A stretch of 64,000 bases of DNA from Siphlonurus alternatus (GCA_949825025.1 OX463785.1:6923979-6987978), one strand, 5' to 3'. Positions 49,501-59,264 are shown, numbered from the stretch's first letter. Notes: generated from the sequence alone by a model not told the origin. Translations and numbers: made by a program.

Positions 49501-49898
49501 ATTTTTTTTTTTTTTACAAGGATACACCCCTAAGAGCTTACAGCTCGCGGCGGGGTACTGGGTAGGGATAAGGTAGGGAACGGATAGTGGCCACGGCCTG
49601 CATGCTTACGCGTCCCAGCATTTGCTGAGGTGAGACTGAGGAAACCGTGGAAAACCTCAGTCAGGACGGACACCTCTACTTTTTCTCAATGGACCAAAGC
49701 AATGTCCAAAGCCTGGGGAACCGCACACAAGTGCATCACTGCACTGGGTGGAAAGCGAGATGAATTTACCCCAGGGAAGGAGCAGTGTATTTTTTACTTG
49801 AAACGGTCACCCATCCAAGTACTAACCACGCTCGACGTAGCCTGACTTCGGTGATCTAACGAGAACCGGTCAATGCACTGCGCCACGCTCGACTGCGA
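49501..49898 (-). mobile_element. Full-length SINE with 5S rRNA-derived head
   Basis: Read on the minus strand, the head (about 49888 down to 49805) closely resembles 5S rRNA: ACCGGTTCTCGTTAGATCAC, then GTGGTTAGTACTTGGATGGG and TGACCG. The last part covers the 5S internal control box C used by TFIIIA and RNA polymerase III. The body follows, with the central domain also seen at 3.1 and 10.7 kb, then a tail TACAAGGATACACCCC read in plus sense, and an A-tract (T-run at about 49502-49515). The plus frame 49630-49845 is antisense to it. Confidence 0.85.
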
Positions 49899-52050
49899 GA
49901 AATAAGGCTGCTCAAATATAAATGAAGATAAAAAGATATAATTCTTGTAAGGTTTCAATGCTATATTTGAAAGTGTATATAGGCACAGATATTATGATCA
50001 AAATGTTAAATGTTGTTTTCAATGTGTGAGAATCAGAGTATGTTTAATAATTGCCAAGTCAAAGAGAAAATATAACTTCTGTTTTGTATTTTGAAGAAGC
50101 GAAAGCTGCATCATATTCATTTTCTGGTTTTCTATATACCAGAGTATAAAAAAATTTTGCTACTTTTATTTAATAACAAATTTTTATCCTTAGAGAGTAT
50201 TTCAAATTTTAAAAATATTATGAATAAAATTAAAAATTCACTAATTTTTTATGATCAAGTTTTTATGATATTACATTCAATTTTTTAAAACAATAATCTT
50301 GAAATTTCACTAATTTCAATTAAAAAAAAATAAATAAATGATAATAAACAGTTGAAAACATTAAAACAGTACAATTATCATTAAAGAACAGTACAATAGA
50401 TATACACCGAAGATTACAGTATGAAAAAAAGCAAAATAACTTTCAGCGCGCATAGCATCTTTTGATAATATATTATATTTATTTCAGCCTATTATTTTAT
50501 AAAAAGTTTCGGATATATTTTTCTGATAGTAAAATAGGTTTATTGCATCATATTTAAATATAATTCGTCTTGCACCTTTATTGAAATCGTACATCTATAT
50601 ATCTATAAAGATAACCTAGCTTTCTTTTAATGTGGATTTTTATTATTATTACTGCAAATGTTATATTGAAATTGAAGCAATAAATCGACATACACTAATT
50701 GAACCGGTACATTATAAAAGATTCAACAGACATTTGCATTTGAAGCAATTAAATTAAATGTTTATGACCCTCCTAGAAAGTTGTGCTCTAAATTTAAAAC
50801 CAATACAAAAAATTAATTCCTTAAGCGTGACTTCTAATATTAATATCAAATTAGAAATCAATGTATCAGAATTAGTGAAGAATTAATTTGTTTAGTTTAT
50901 CCATTATATTTATACAACCGCAAACTTATTAGCTTAATAACATTAAATAATTGAAATGATGTCCCAGAAATACTGCCAGCCAAGTACCCAGAAGAAAGAG
51001 TAGATTTAAGACACTAATGATTATGTTTAAATTTTACAAAAAAAAAAAAAAAAAAAAACAAGTAAAAATTTTTAACTTATTATATTTAATTTATTATTAA
51101 TTATTACTACTATTACTTACTTAAAAATATTTTAATTATTATTGATTATTAAAAAATATATCTTTACAAAAATAATTGTTATATTTAACATTAATGTTTA
51201 CTTAAATTTTAAAGTAGTATTATGAGTATTCTAACATTTATAATTAATATTCAATAATAATATTTACTTTTGCAATAGTATATAAAAATGTCGGAATAAA
51301 ATATTTATATTTTAAATATGGCTTACATATAATACGTCATGACAAAATAGCGTATTTTCTTACAAGATATTATAATGTATATTTTCTCTTAAAAAACAAA
51401 TTAAGTTCTTACGATTCTCTGAAAATACTACAAAATGAAACTGCATTTAAAACGGCACTATCTCTTATCATAGTTGTGATACAATTTCTTTTTCTTTTGC
51501 AACACTTACTAGTGTAAACTAGATACATAAGCTTTAGTACTGTCGGTTTTTTGCAAGCCAGTGAGCATGTGAGATAGAGTCAATATTTGCTTTTATTCAA
51601 GGCCGCGAGCACCTTTCCGTGATTTACAACCTGGGCTAACTTCGTACGTGAACACCTTGATGCACCGTCCGCGAATACCAAGTTAGTCGCTTTTACGAGC
51701 CGCTTCATTCAGTATTTGGGACACGTTTTGTAACACGAAAGTTTAGATCGTAAATTTCATGAATGAATTTTTATCTTCAGATTAAAACTATTTTATGGTA
51801 GAAAATGATACTTAATAGAATTTTAAGTAATAATCTTTGTAATGGTTTTTCTTGTAAATAGACAACGCCCCTTTTTTAATCAAAAGTGGGCGTGTCACTT
51901 TATGTTATCTTTAAGTAAATATTTTTCTTTTGAAACAAAAGTGCTTTTTGTCTATTAAGACATCTTTTGCATCATATTGCTATTTTTTTTTTTTTTTTAC
52001 TTATTGAGAATTCTTTTTTGAATTCTTAGTTCTTATCATAACCTGTTCAT
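49899..52050. other. A+T-rich spacer, 2.1 kb
   Basis: An A-tract lies at about 51040-51058 and a T-run near 51986-51999. A G+C-richer patch at 51595-51725 (GGCCGCGAGCACCTTTCCG) has no open frame. The 65-codon plus frame at 50091-50288 is A+T-driven. Confidence 0.5.
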
Positions 52051-52107
52051 TGTACATATACTCGTCGCCTTGGAAAATTTCCCACTTGCAGCCTTATTAA
52101 TATTATA
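52051..52107. mobile_element. Partial family H element
   Basis: TGTACATATACTCGTCGCCT followed by TGGAAAATTTCCCACTTGC matches the left half of the copy at 10496-10617. The right half is missing. Confidence 0.6.
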
Positions 52108-52176
52108 AATCACATAATAATATCCTATATATTATAGGCCGCAAAAAGAAATTTCTGAAGAAAAGTTTTTTTAAGG

Positions 52177-52433
52177 AAATAATTACATTTGAAAAGTGTA
52201 TTTTCTAAAATCTTGATTAAGCAACTTTAAAATATATTGTACACTCCCCTGCCTCTGAAAAGTTCCTTTCTGTAGCCTTGCAGTTAATTATCATGCCCCG
52301 TAAGAATAACACACGTCATGGTGATTAACAAAGATACAGAAGGGAAATTTTCAGAGGCGAGTAGTGTACAATATATTATAAAGTTGCTTAATCAAGATTT
52401 TAGAAAATACAATTTTGAAATGTAATTATTTAT
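52177..52433. mobile_element. Foldback element with a family H core
   Basis: Outer arms of about 65 bp (AAATAATTACATTTGAAAAG, TTTTCTAAAATCTTGATTAA and GCAACTTTAAAATATATTG on the left) mirror the right side almost perfectly. Inside, 52239-52370 is a family H element with TGTACA ends, GCCTCTGAAAAGTTCC against GGAAATTTTCAGAGGC, and inner TTAATTATCATG/CATGGTGATTAA. Either H inserted exactly at the centre or this is a longer member of the family. Confidence 0.8.
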
Positions 52434-52918
52434 TTAAAAATTATTAGGGACACACAATATTTTTTGACAAGTGACAAGTGTATTAAAAGGTAAAAATAAT
52501 TTGGCCAGTGTAAAAAAAGTCATTCTGTTATATTATTTTAATTAAATAATTACACTGCAAAATTTTTTATTTTAATCAAACAATGTCCTAATTCGCATTA
52601 CTAAAAAATGCAAATAAAATACTCTCTGATCATCTGCTTTAGCCCTCTAATAATTAAATATTTCACTGTTTGAGATGATTATCCTTTATGCTTGTTATCT
52701 TTAGGGATAGATGAAAGTTTGAAATATAATATATGTTGAGCTGTATTTGTTTTTCTTATCTGTAATCGCTAAATTGTCAATAAATCTCCCGGGGGGATGT
52801 AACGAACATTTATTGCAGCAAAAGATACTTCCGCGCATTACGTTGGCGCATAACCAGTTGCATAGTAGCAGGCGTTAATGAGCCCAAGCCGACTCTTTTC
52901 TCCTAACAGAATGTTTGA

Positions 52919-53061
52919 AGGGGCATTCACAAAGCCTTAAGGCCACAATTAAGGCTCAATAATTTAAGACCAGAAATTTTGGGTCTAAAAAACACGTCTA
53001 AAATCAAGCTTTAAATTATCGAGCCTTAAATGTGGCCTTAAGACTTTGTGAATGCCCCTTT
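52919..53061. mobile_element. Foldback element, family J
   Basis: AGGGGCATTCACAAAGCCTT pairs with AAGACTTTGTGAATGCCCCT; inside, AAGGCCACAATTAAGGCTC pairs with GAGCCTTAAATGTGGCCTT. The loop is about 45 bp. Single copy in this window. Confidence 0.88.
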
Positions 53062-53872
53062 TGATGACTTAAATTTCTGCATGAACGCCTTTAATGAAAT
53101 TTCAGCTTAAAATCATCACTTTCGTATGATTATACGCAAATTGAAGACAATTTTGACACCTCTTTGTTCCCATATCATGAAATATAAAAGTACTAAGTTA
53201 CAAGTATCATTATAGATTTGATAAAATTAATTTGATAAAAGTTTGATTTGATATCATCAGTTCAAGTACAATGAAATCATTACCTAAAGATAGATTGTGA
53301 TTACTGTGTAATCTTTAATATTTTAATAGGCTTGAAGTAATTTTATTTTATATTTAATTTAACATGTATTTTTTTAATTTAAACAATAGAACTCAGAAAT
53401 TTCTAATTTTGATGTTTTTATTTAAAATACATCAAATTATAATTACGCTTGGTCTTACAATTAGTTTCAACTAAATATTTAATTATGAGAATTTAACTAG
53501 TTTTCTCTACATCATTATTTTCTAAGCTGTTAATTATCAGTGTTTAGAATGTTCTAAATAAAACAAACACCTTATCAAAACTCTTATCAGTTAAATTAAT
53601 AACTTTTCCACAAAATATTAATCGCTTTTGTCAAATTTAAAGTATACACATTTTGATCGATTCAAGCTGATTGATGATATATGTATTGAGTTCTGGTCTG
53701 TGGACCTAACAGTCATTGCCCGTAACAATGAATTGAATTGACATTTCCAAATATTGGCTCCATTGATAATTAATTACTTCTAAGTCTATAATAATTAATA
53801 TGATTAGAAAAAAATGAACTGCAATTTTTTTAAATATTGTTAAAGAGAAAATAAGCGTACATTGTCGATTAC
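53062..53872. other. A+T-rich spacer
   Basis: No gene seen. If the Pro/Ala-rich exon at 54091-54337 is real, this would be its intron 1 or the start of it. Confidence 0.4.
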
Positions 53873-53984
53873 CAAATTGCATTATAGCTAATTTTTTATC
53901 TTAAATTTAAGCTGAAAGGGTTAATTCTTGTACTAAATATGACATTTATGATTTGAAGTTGTGGAAAAGGTCACAAGTCAATCT
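53873..53984 (+). repeat. Direct repeat, left copy, beside the Pro/Ala-rich exon
   Basis: About 112 bp starting CAAATTGCATTATAGCTAAT and ending CACAAGTCAATCT. It matches 55018-55140 in the same orientation, with internal GAAAGGGTTAATTCTTGTA shared. The right copy has a 12-bp extra segment (TGGCCAAGTGGA). Confidence 0.85.
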
Positions 53985-54090
53985 TTTCAATAGAAAGCAC
54001 CGTAAAATGCTTTCTTTTTCTGAATTACGTTAAAACAATGATAATATATTCCTACAGTGTCAAATATTAAAATCTGTCTGGGCAAATTAC

Positions 54091-54337
54091 CTTTAGTTTT
54101 TGCAGCAGCAGCGACGGCAGCCGTGGGTTTGGAGATTGCGGCCTGGGGTTTGGGGGCGGGTGCGGCTGGTGCAGTGGGTACTGGTGTCGGGTTTGCTGGT
54201 ACGCTGACTGGTGAAGGAGGCTTTACGACAGGTGCCTGGGCTGCAGGGACAACTGGTGCACTAGGGACCACATTTGGTACAACTGGTGCCACATTTGATA
54301 CCAAATTCGGTAAACTAGATGGAACGGTATCCGTCAT
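54091..54337 (-). CDS. Pro/Ala/Val-rich first coding exon of an unidentified gene
   Basis: From an ATG at 54337, 82 codons read MTDTVPSSLPNL..., then a stretch dominated by Pro, Ala and Val (PVVPAAQAPVVKP, PTPVPTAPAAPAPKP), then PTAAVAAAAKTK. The frame leaves this composition exactly at a 5' splice site, AAAG|GTAATT (GT at 54089-54090), in phase 1. That agreement of start, composition and donor favours the minus strand over a longer Gly/Ala-rich frame on the plus strand. No catalytic motif, signal peptide or membrane segment is visible. Such extensions are known at the N-termini of some muscle light chains and other contractile proteins, and the neighbour upstream on the same strand is Mlc1, but identity is not shown. 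Later exons were not found. Confidence 0.5.
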
Positions 54338-54539
54338 GATATATCACTATCACTCACGATCTAACAAGTTGTTATTATTTTACTTTAAAACTTTGATAGT
54401 AAAAATGCTAAAAGTTTGTTTATTTTATTATTCTGTTAATGTTAAGTTTGTAGAAAACCGATATTTTGTTAAAGACAGAAAAGCACGAAAGCAAATCACA
54501 CATGCGTACTGGCAAGATGCGTGTGGACGACTAAAGAGG

Positions 54540-54605
54540 TAACCAAACATTGCGCGCCAGCTGTTGATGCTCGTTTGGATACTGCAGCCATCTAGTGATA
54601 AAATT
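54540..54605 (-). promoter_or_regulatory. Possible promoter-proximal region of the Pro/Ala-rich exon
   Basis: About 200-270 bp upstream of the ATG the sequence becomes less A+T-rich. It contains a CAGCTG E-box (54558-54563), GCGCGC, and on the minus strand TCACTAGATGGCTGCAG (about 54579-54595), which resembles CTCF-type sites. Muscle bHLH factors bind CAGCTG-type boxes; their use here is inference only. Confidence 0.3.
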
Positions 54606-55017
54606 AAGAACTGTTTCGATATTAGAAAAATGCGAGGGAGTTTTTTGAAAGGTGTACCTTTGTCTCAAGTGCAGAAAACATTGAAGGTCCCAGATATGAC
54701 ATCATGATAGCTTTTAATTACATTTTAATAGGATTCAATGAAACCAGTGTATTACAAATTTAGCCTCTAATTCTGGATATATTGGCTTTATTAGTGTTTT
54801 TTTAAGTCTTCTTTTTTTTTTATCATTATACACACTAGCTCTAATATTTTTGCTGGGCATATTTTTTGGGACTTCCACAATCGTTATACACTTCATACAG
54901 ATATATAAATGTCCGATTTGGCTATATTTTTAACATGGCTGGATTGGATATTTTTATTTTAAAATGAGTGTACCAGAAACTATCACCGAAGTCCATGGCA
55001 TATGTTATTTTCTTTCC

Positions 55018-55140
55018 CAAATTGCATTATGCTAATTTTTCATCTTAAATTTATGGCCAAGTGGATGAAAGGGTTAATTCTTGTATTAATAAATATGACG
55101 TTTATGATTTGAGGTTGTAGAAAAAGTTACAAGTCAATCT
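55018..55140 (+). repeat. Direct repeat, right copy
   Basis: About 123 bp matching 53873-53984, beginning CAAATTGCATTATGCTAATT and ending TACAAGTCAATCT. The 1.03 kb between the copies contains the Pro/Ala-rich exon and its putative promoter. The repeat ends do not look like LTR termini. Confidence 0.85.
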
Positions 55141-55350
55141 GGGGAGTTCCACATTTCCCACTATGAGGGCGTGTTGACATTATTAACAAAATTTAAAAAG
55201 CTAATTTGAATGCGCCTTCATCAGGGGACATTTTGAAATATTAAAATTAAAGCTAAGTGAAAATTTTAGTTCTCACATCGCCCGATGATGGTATACAGTC
55301 GCTTTAATATTAACACACATGTCAAAATAATTAACTTTTAACGTAACGGC

Positions 55351-55671
55351 CAATGGAGTATCGGCCTCATTTTTTTATTGCAGAAATGGATAGAGGGTGC
55401 AAAGTTATGCTACCCTGATTTTTTCTAGATTTTTTTAGAGCTCGGGAACTATTTTTAAAAAATTATTGAAAGTCCTTTTTTTGACGTCACAAGACGCCGC
55501 TCCTTAAGAAAAAGATAGGACTTGCCGCCTCGTGACGTCACAAAAAGTACTTTAAAAAATATTAAAAATAGTTCCCTGGCTCTAAAAAATCTGAAAAAAA
55601 TCAGGGTGGCATAATTTTGCACCCTCTACCATTTCTGCAATAAAAAAAAAATTGAGGTCGATACTCCATTG
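55351..55671. mobile_element. Foldback element, family A, copy 4
   Basis: CAATGGAGTATCGGCCTCAT at the left pairs with TGAGGTCGATACTCCATTG at the right. The arms contain GCAGAAATGGATAGAGGGTG and ACCCTCTACCATTTCTGC, with TGACGTCA at 55482-55489 and 55533-55540. The loop carries TTAAGAAAAAGATAGGAC. Confidence 0.88.
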
Positions 55672-56059
55672 CTATTTCAATTAACTATGATATGATGAGC
55701 CTTAATGTGAAGATGTAATAAATGGCTGTGGACACATCTTATTAAAAAGGCGAATATGTTCTTAATCATGATAATGCAGTCTCTACTTTGTACATTTATT
55801 ATTTTATTAAGAAAATATTGGATGCAGTGCCTTTGCTGCATATATAACCTGTAATACCATATGAGTGAATTATTTTCTGTAACTAAATTTTTGTTACTTA
55901 TAAATAAGACATTTGGCAAGACTTGGGTGACTGTAGCGCTATGGTGTGTGTCATATACCGAACTAATTACATTCGATATCATCACATTATCGCAGACTAC
56001 TGTGCTAAGTTATTTGTTGACAGTATATCCCACACTTATTTAGAGTTAATTTCTTTAGA
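55672..56059. other. A+T-rich spacer
   Basis: Overlapping frames on both strands (55677-55985 minus, 55861-56043 plus) have no domain and no composition suggestive of coding sequence. I see no gene here. Confidence 0.45.
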
Positions 56060-56217
56060 TATACTAAGGTTTATATTTAACTTGGTTTTCGTCGGAAACG
56101 CTCGGGTGTCCTTCGGCTCGGCTCGGCCAGTGAAGTTCTTTGTTACAAACAACACACCAATCACTGAAGACGTTAGAAACACGATGAAAACCAAGTTAAA
56201 TGTGAACCAGAGTATAC
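56060..56217. mobile_element. Foldback element, family N, copy 3 (most complete)
   Basis: TATACTAAGGTTTATATTTA with AACTTGGTTTTCGTCG at the left pairs with CGATGAAAACCAAGTT and AAATGTGAACCAGAGTATA at the right. The central TACAAACAACACACCAATCA and GGCTCGGCTCGGCCAG are shared with the copies at 19.4 and 42.3 kb. The 146-codon plus frame 55923-56363 runs through this element and is not a gene. Confidence 0.82.
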
Positions 56218-56707
56218 CCCTCATGGACCCATCGTGGTCTGCAAATTACAGTTCAGAGACCTCATTGTCGCTAAGTAAAGCTAGATTGGAGCATGGGTCA
56301 ATGTACCGTACACTAGCGACATTGCAGTGGAAGAGTTGCAAACTAGTTTTTAGTTTTTTTTAAGGGCGATTGGAAAAAGTGCAATTTATAAATCTTTTAA
56401 ATTAAATGTTTGTACAGAGACTTTAATTCGATTGAAATGAATCCTTCAAATCTACTACAGCAGTTAATAAAGTTATAATTTCTTTTTGGGATGCCTTATG
56501 TACCTCCCAATAACTTTGAAGGTTCATCATTTTATATCTTTATATCATTGATAATTTTAAATTGTAAGAATTCGGCTTTAAGAGAAATCCTTTTTTAAGA
56601 AATATTACAGGTATATCAGTCGGATGCCACATGCATATAATTAATTTTAATTTATTTAAACTTTAAATTATTTACAACATTTTACTTATTATTAAAATTA
56701 AGAAATA
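56218..56707. other. Short spacer
   Basis: Between a family N and a family B element. A less A+T-rich stretch at 56220-56350 is open only as the tail of the frame mentioned for family N. No gene supported. Confidence 0.4.
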
Positions 56708-56850
56708 ATGGGTGCGTTTCACGAAGCAGTTAACCAGGTTTCTAACCACGTTTAAATATACCTGTTTCACGTGTTAAACCACCTTAGTTAAACGTGGTTA
56801 AGTTAAACGTGGTTAGAAACCTGGCTAACTGCTTCGTGAATCGCGCCCAA
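56708..56850. mobile_element. Foldback element, family B, copy 4
   Basis: ATGGGTGCGTTTCACGAAGC pairs with GCTTCGTGAATCGCGCCCA. The arms contain AACCAGGTTTCTAACCACG and CGTGGTTAGAAACCTGGC, and the loop is ACGTGTTAAACCACC-like. It is close in sequence to copy 2 at 11665-11823. Confidence 0.88.
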
Positions 56851-57227
56851 TACAATTTTAATTAAAAATACTCGAAAAATGTTTTTAATAGAATTGATAT
56901 TTTATAAAAAAAAATTAAATTCAAAATATTTTTTTAAAAAACAACCGTTTTAATAAACATCTAAATACAACACCTAATTTTATAAATACATAGAACTAAA
57001 TTTAAATTCCCATATTAAAGTCGTGACCCGGATATCTGGATGACGAAGATCTATTTTTGAAACTTTTAAACAAATCTCAGCTCATGGGTACTGAAATAAG
57101 AACTAGTCCTACAAAACAGGTAAAAATATAAGGAAAACAATTTATTTGGATTTTTAATATTTTATTTATATTTTTTGAACGTAAAGTATGTACCATTTTA
57201 ATAATAATATAATATTTTTAAATATTT

Positions 57228-57233
57228 TTTATT
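57228..57233 (-). terminator. Candidate polyadenylation signal AATAAA for Mlc1
   Basis: On the minus strand AATAAA lies about 200 bases after the stop codon of the most distal Mlc1 exon. In such A+T-rich sequence the hexamer is common by chance (others are near 57141 and 57171), so its position is only suggestive. Confidence 0.3.
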
Positions 57234-57432
57234 AAAATTATTATATATTATTTCACAGGGGAAGACAATAAAAAAAAAAGACAAAAAAAATGTTACTGAT
57301 GTTACCATTCTTGTTATTAAATTTAATGTTTGTTGTTGTTTTTTTATCTCAAATTTGAGGCTTCTGGCTGATGTTTTTTTTAAATCGAAGATGTTTTGGA
57401 AATGATGGACGAGGGGTGCAGATGTTGCTGAT

Positions 57433-57503
57433 TTATGCGGGGGGTGCAGCTGCTTCTGCTGGCTTTGGATCCTTAGGTCCATCAACCATACTCTGGAGGA
57501 AGG
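57433..57503 (-). CDS. Mlc1: Mlc1 alternative last exon 4 (most distal)
   Basis: After a TTTTTCAG acceptor the exon starts CC, completing the phase-1 C left by the exon at 62000-62086 to a Pro codon. It continues FLQSMVDGPKDPK and then an Ala/Pro-rich end, with a TAA stop at 57433-57435: 22 residues after the shared Pro. FLQSM is at the place where insect alkali light chains have FLKKM/FLKRM, so this is probably the standard-type tail with an added Ala/Pro-rich extension. No donor follows the stop closely, fitting a true 3'-terminal exon. It encodes the C-terminal end of the fourth EF-hand region of the light chain, which packs on the myosin neck. Confidence 0.85.
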
Positions 57504-58611
57504 CTGAAAAATTGTTAGAGCATTGTTAGGACATTGTTGTCACACCGTTTTGATTGTTAATAAGCATTGAGTTGTTATAAATTAGAATTGAAATGAAAAT
57601 TTGTGAGATAAATAATGAATTTTTAACATATTTTTTTAGGCTCGGACTTGGAAGCTATAAAGGAGCCAGTCAGGGCCATATGGACATTACAGGCAACAGG
57701 GGATACTTTGAAGGGGGCCTGAGGCCACTTTTTGTATACCCTCTGCGATTAAGTAGTGGAGGCCTGACCCAGCCTTATGGCCAGTCCGAGCAATGAAATT
57801 TATTTTTCAAATTGTATTTTAACTCACTTTCTCACATTATTAAAAATAATTTTAATTTCAATTCTTTAAAATATTAATAAGCAAAATATGTGAGAGCTGC
57901 AAAATTTCGGCTCCATAAAATTATTCAACTCAAAGCAAAATTTGAGCTGAACAAATTAAATGTAATTATTAGTAAAATCATTGATATAAACTCAAAGAGT
58001 AATATAACAAAAATATGTCTAAATACAACACAGTTAAAAAATAATGATAGTATTATTATAAATAAATGACAGAATTATGACAGAAAATACAACACATTAA
58101 GTTATACAAACATATTTAATATTTTGTTTAATAAAAGAAAAAGCGAAAAATTTCTTTTATTATTTAAATTGTTAAAAGTGTTACAGAAATTTTCCATAAC
58201 TAGGATTTTTAATTCCTGTAAAAAATGAAAAGCATTTTAAGATGAAGCTGTGTTAATTGCCAGCTGAAACAATCACAAATTAATAAAGGAACATAAAATC
58301 ATAATACTGCAAAAAAAGAACAATAATTAGTTGTTGTTGCTTCTTTACGAAGTTGTTATAATTAGCATACAGTAGTAATACGGAACACAAATTAAAGTAC
58401 CTTTTTTTTTTAATTTCATCTAAACTGTAATTAATTTTACTAATTGTTTTGTAAATAAGATTAGAAAGATTGTTTTTTATGTTTATTTTATTGACAAATA
58501 TGTTTCACAGAGGGAGGGAAAGTAGTAACGAATTAAATAATAAAAAAAAAAATATATGTCTTGTAGATGTTCTTGTTATTGAATGTTGAAATCATGGCTC
58601 GCAGATGTTTC

Positions 58612-58673
58612 TCACTTTGGGACTTCTGATCCCGCGACGTATGGGACTCCTTCGACCATCCTTTTAAGGACGG
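58612..58673 (-). CDS. Mlc1: Mlc1 alternative last exon 3
   Basis: The acceptor is GTTGTTACAG and the first CC again completes Pro. The frame reads VLKRMVEGVPYVAGSEVPK and stops at TGA (58612-58614): 19 residues after Pro. VLKRM is the conventional start of an insect alkali light-chain tail. The stop codon overlaps a good 5' splice site, AAA|GTGAGA, with GT at 58614-58615. If that donor is used, the stop is removed and the last codon is completed by a downstream exon; reading into the exon at 57433-57503 would then be out of its usual frame and end after seven residues. Otherwise the exon is terminal. RNA evidence is needed to decide. Confidence 0.82.
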
Positions 58674-58753
58674 CTGTAACAACGATAGTACATTTTTGTA
58701 CTTGCAAGAAGGACGATGCTGAATCTAAACTGGAGCATGTTACAAAAGAACAT

Positions 58754-59045
58754 TGACCTCGAAAAATATTATTGCAGAAAAGTTATGCAACCCTGATTTT
58801 TTTTTTCAGATTTTTTTAGTGTCCGGGAACTATTTTTAAAAAAAATTATTGAAAGTACAGAGAAAGTGATGTCTCTCTTAATAAAAGCATAGGATCTAAA
58901 AGAGGCTTGGGTTCAAATCCGACCTCGGCAAAACATTTTGCAATACTTCCAGGGCTCTAAAAAATCTGAAAAAGATCAGTCGCATATACATAACTTTGTA
59001 CCCTGTATTCATTTATGCAATAAAAAATTTGGAGGTCGATATTCT
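58754..59045. mobile_element. Foldback element, family A, copy 5, with a replaced centre, inside Mlc1
   Basis: The outer arms match family A (TTGACCTCGAAAAATATTAT, AAAGTTATGCAACCCTGATT, GTCCGGGAACTATTTTTAAA; right side AAAAAATCTGAAAAAGATCA and TTGGAGGTCGATATTCTATT). The usual TGACGTCA-bearing centre is absent. In its place, 58900-58930 has GGCTTGGGTTCAAATCCGAC, a tRNA T-arm/B-box-like sequence. It lies in the intron between Mlc1 alternative exons 2 and 3, about 80 bp upstream of the exon 3 acceptor. Confidence 0.75.
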
Positions 59046-59262
59046 ATTATTATCTTTATTTTTGGAATCTCATCATTTGGTAAAACTCACGGAATATTTA
59101 TGTTGCGCATTTTTTCTTTAATGCACTGAATTGTTTAATTTTTAAATGATATAAAATTGCAATAAAAATGCATTAAAAGATTAAGAATAAAATAATTTAA
59201 TTTAAAAAATATATTAACAAACTAATTTGCCTAGAATAATTTTTAATTTTTTACAAAAATTT

Positions 59263-59264
<2 letters not shown>

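Noticed and set aside
49630..49845. 71-codon plus frame
   Set aside because: Antisense to the 5S-headed SINE at 49501-49898.
49805..49888. 5S rRNA gene
   Set aside because: The similarity covers only the central and 3' parts of 5S, with changes in the box A region, and continues directly into a SINE body with an A-tail.
54057..54542. 161-codon Gly/Ala/Thr-rich plus-strand frame
   Set aside because: Opposite the Pro/Ala-rich exon. Its second half is plain A+T-rich sequence, and it has no boundary where composition changes, whereas the minus-strand reading starts at an ATG and ends at a donor.
55923..56363. 146-codon plus frame
   Set aside because: Runs through the family N foldback element and has no domain.
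57360..57380. A fifth Mlc1 terminal exon after a CAG near 57372 (minus)
   Set aside because: The frame continues RSLKFEIKKQQQ, unlike any light-chain tail, the acceptor has no pyrimidine tract, and it lies in what is probably the 3' untranslated region.
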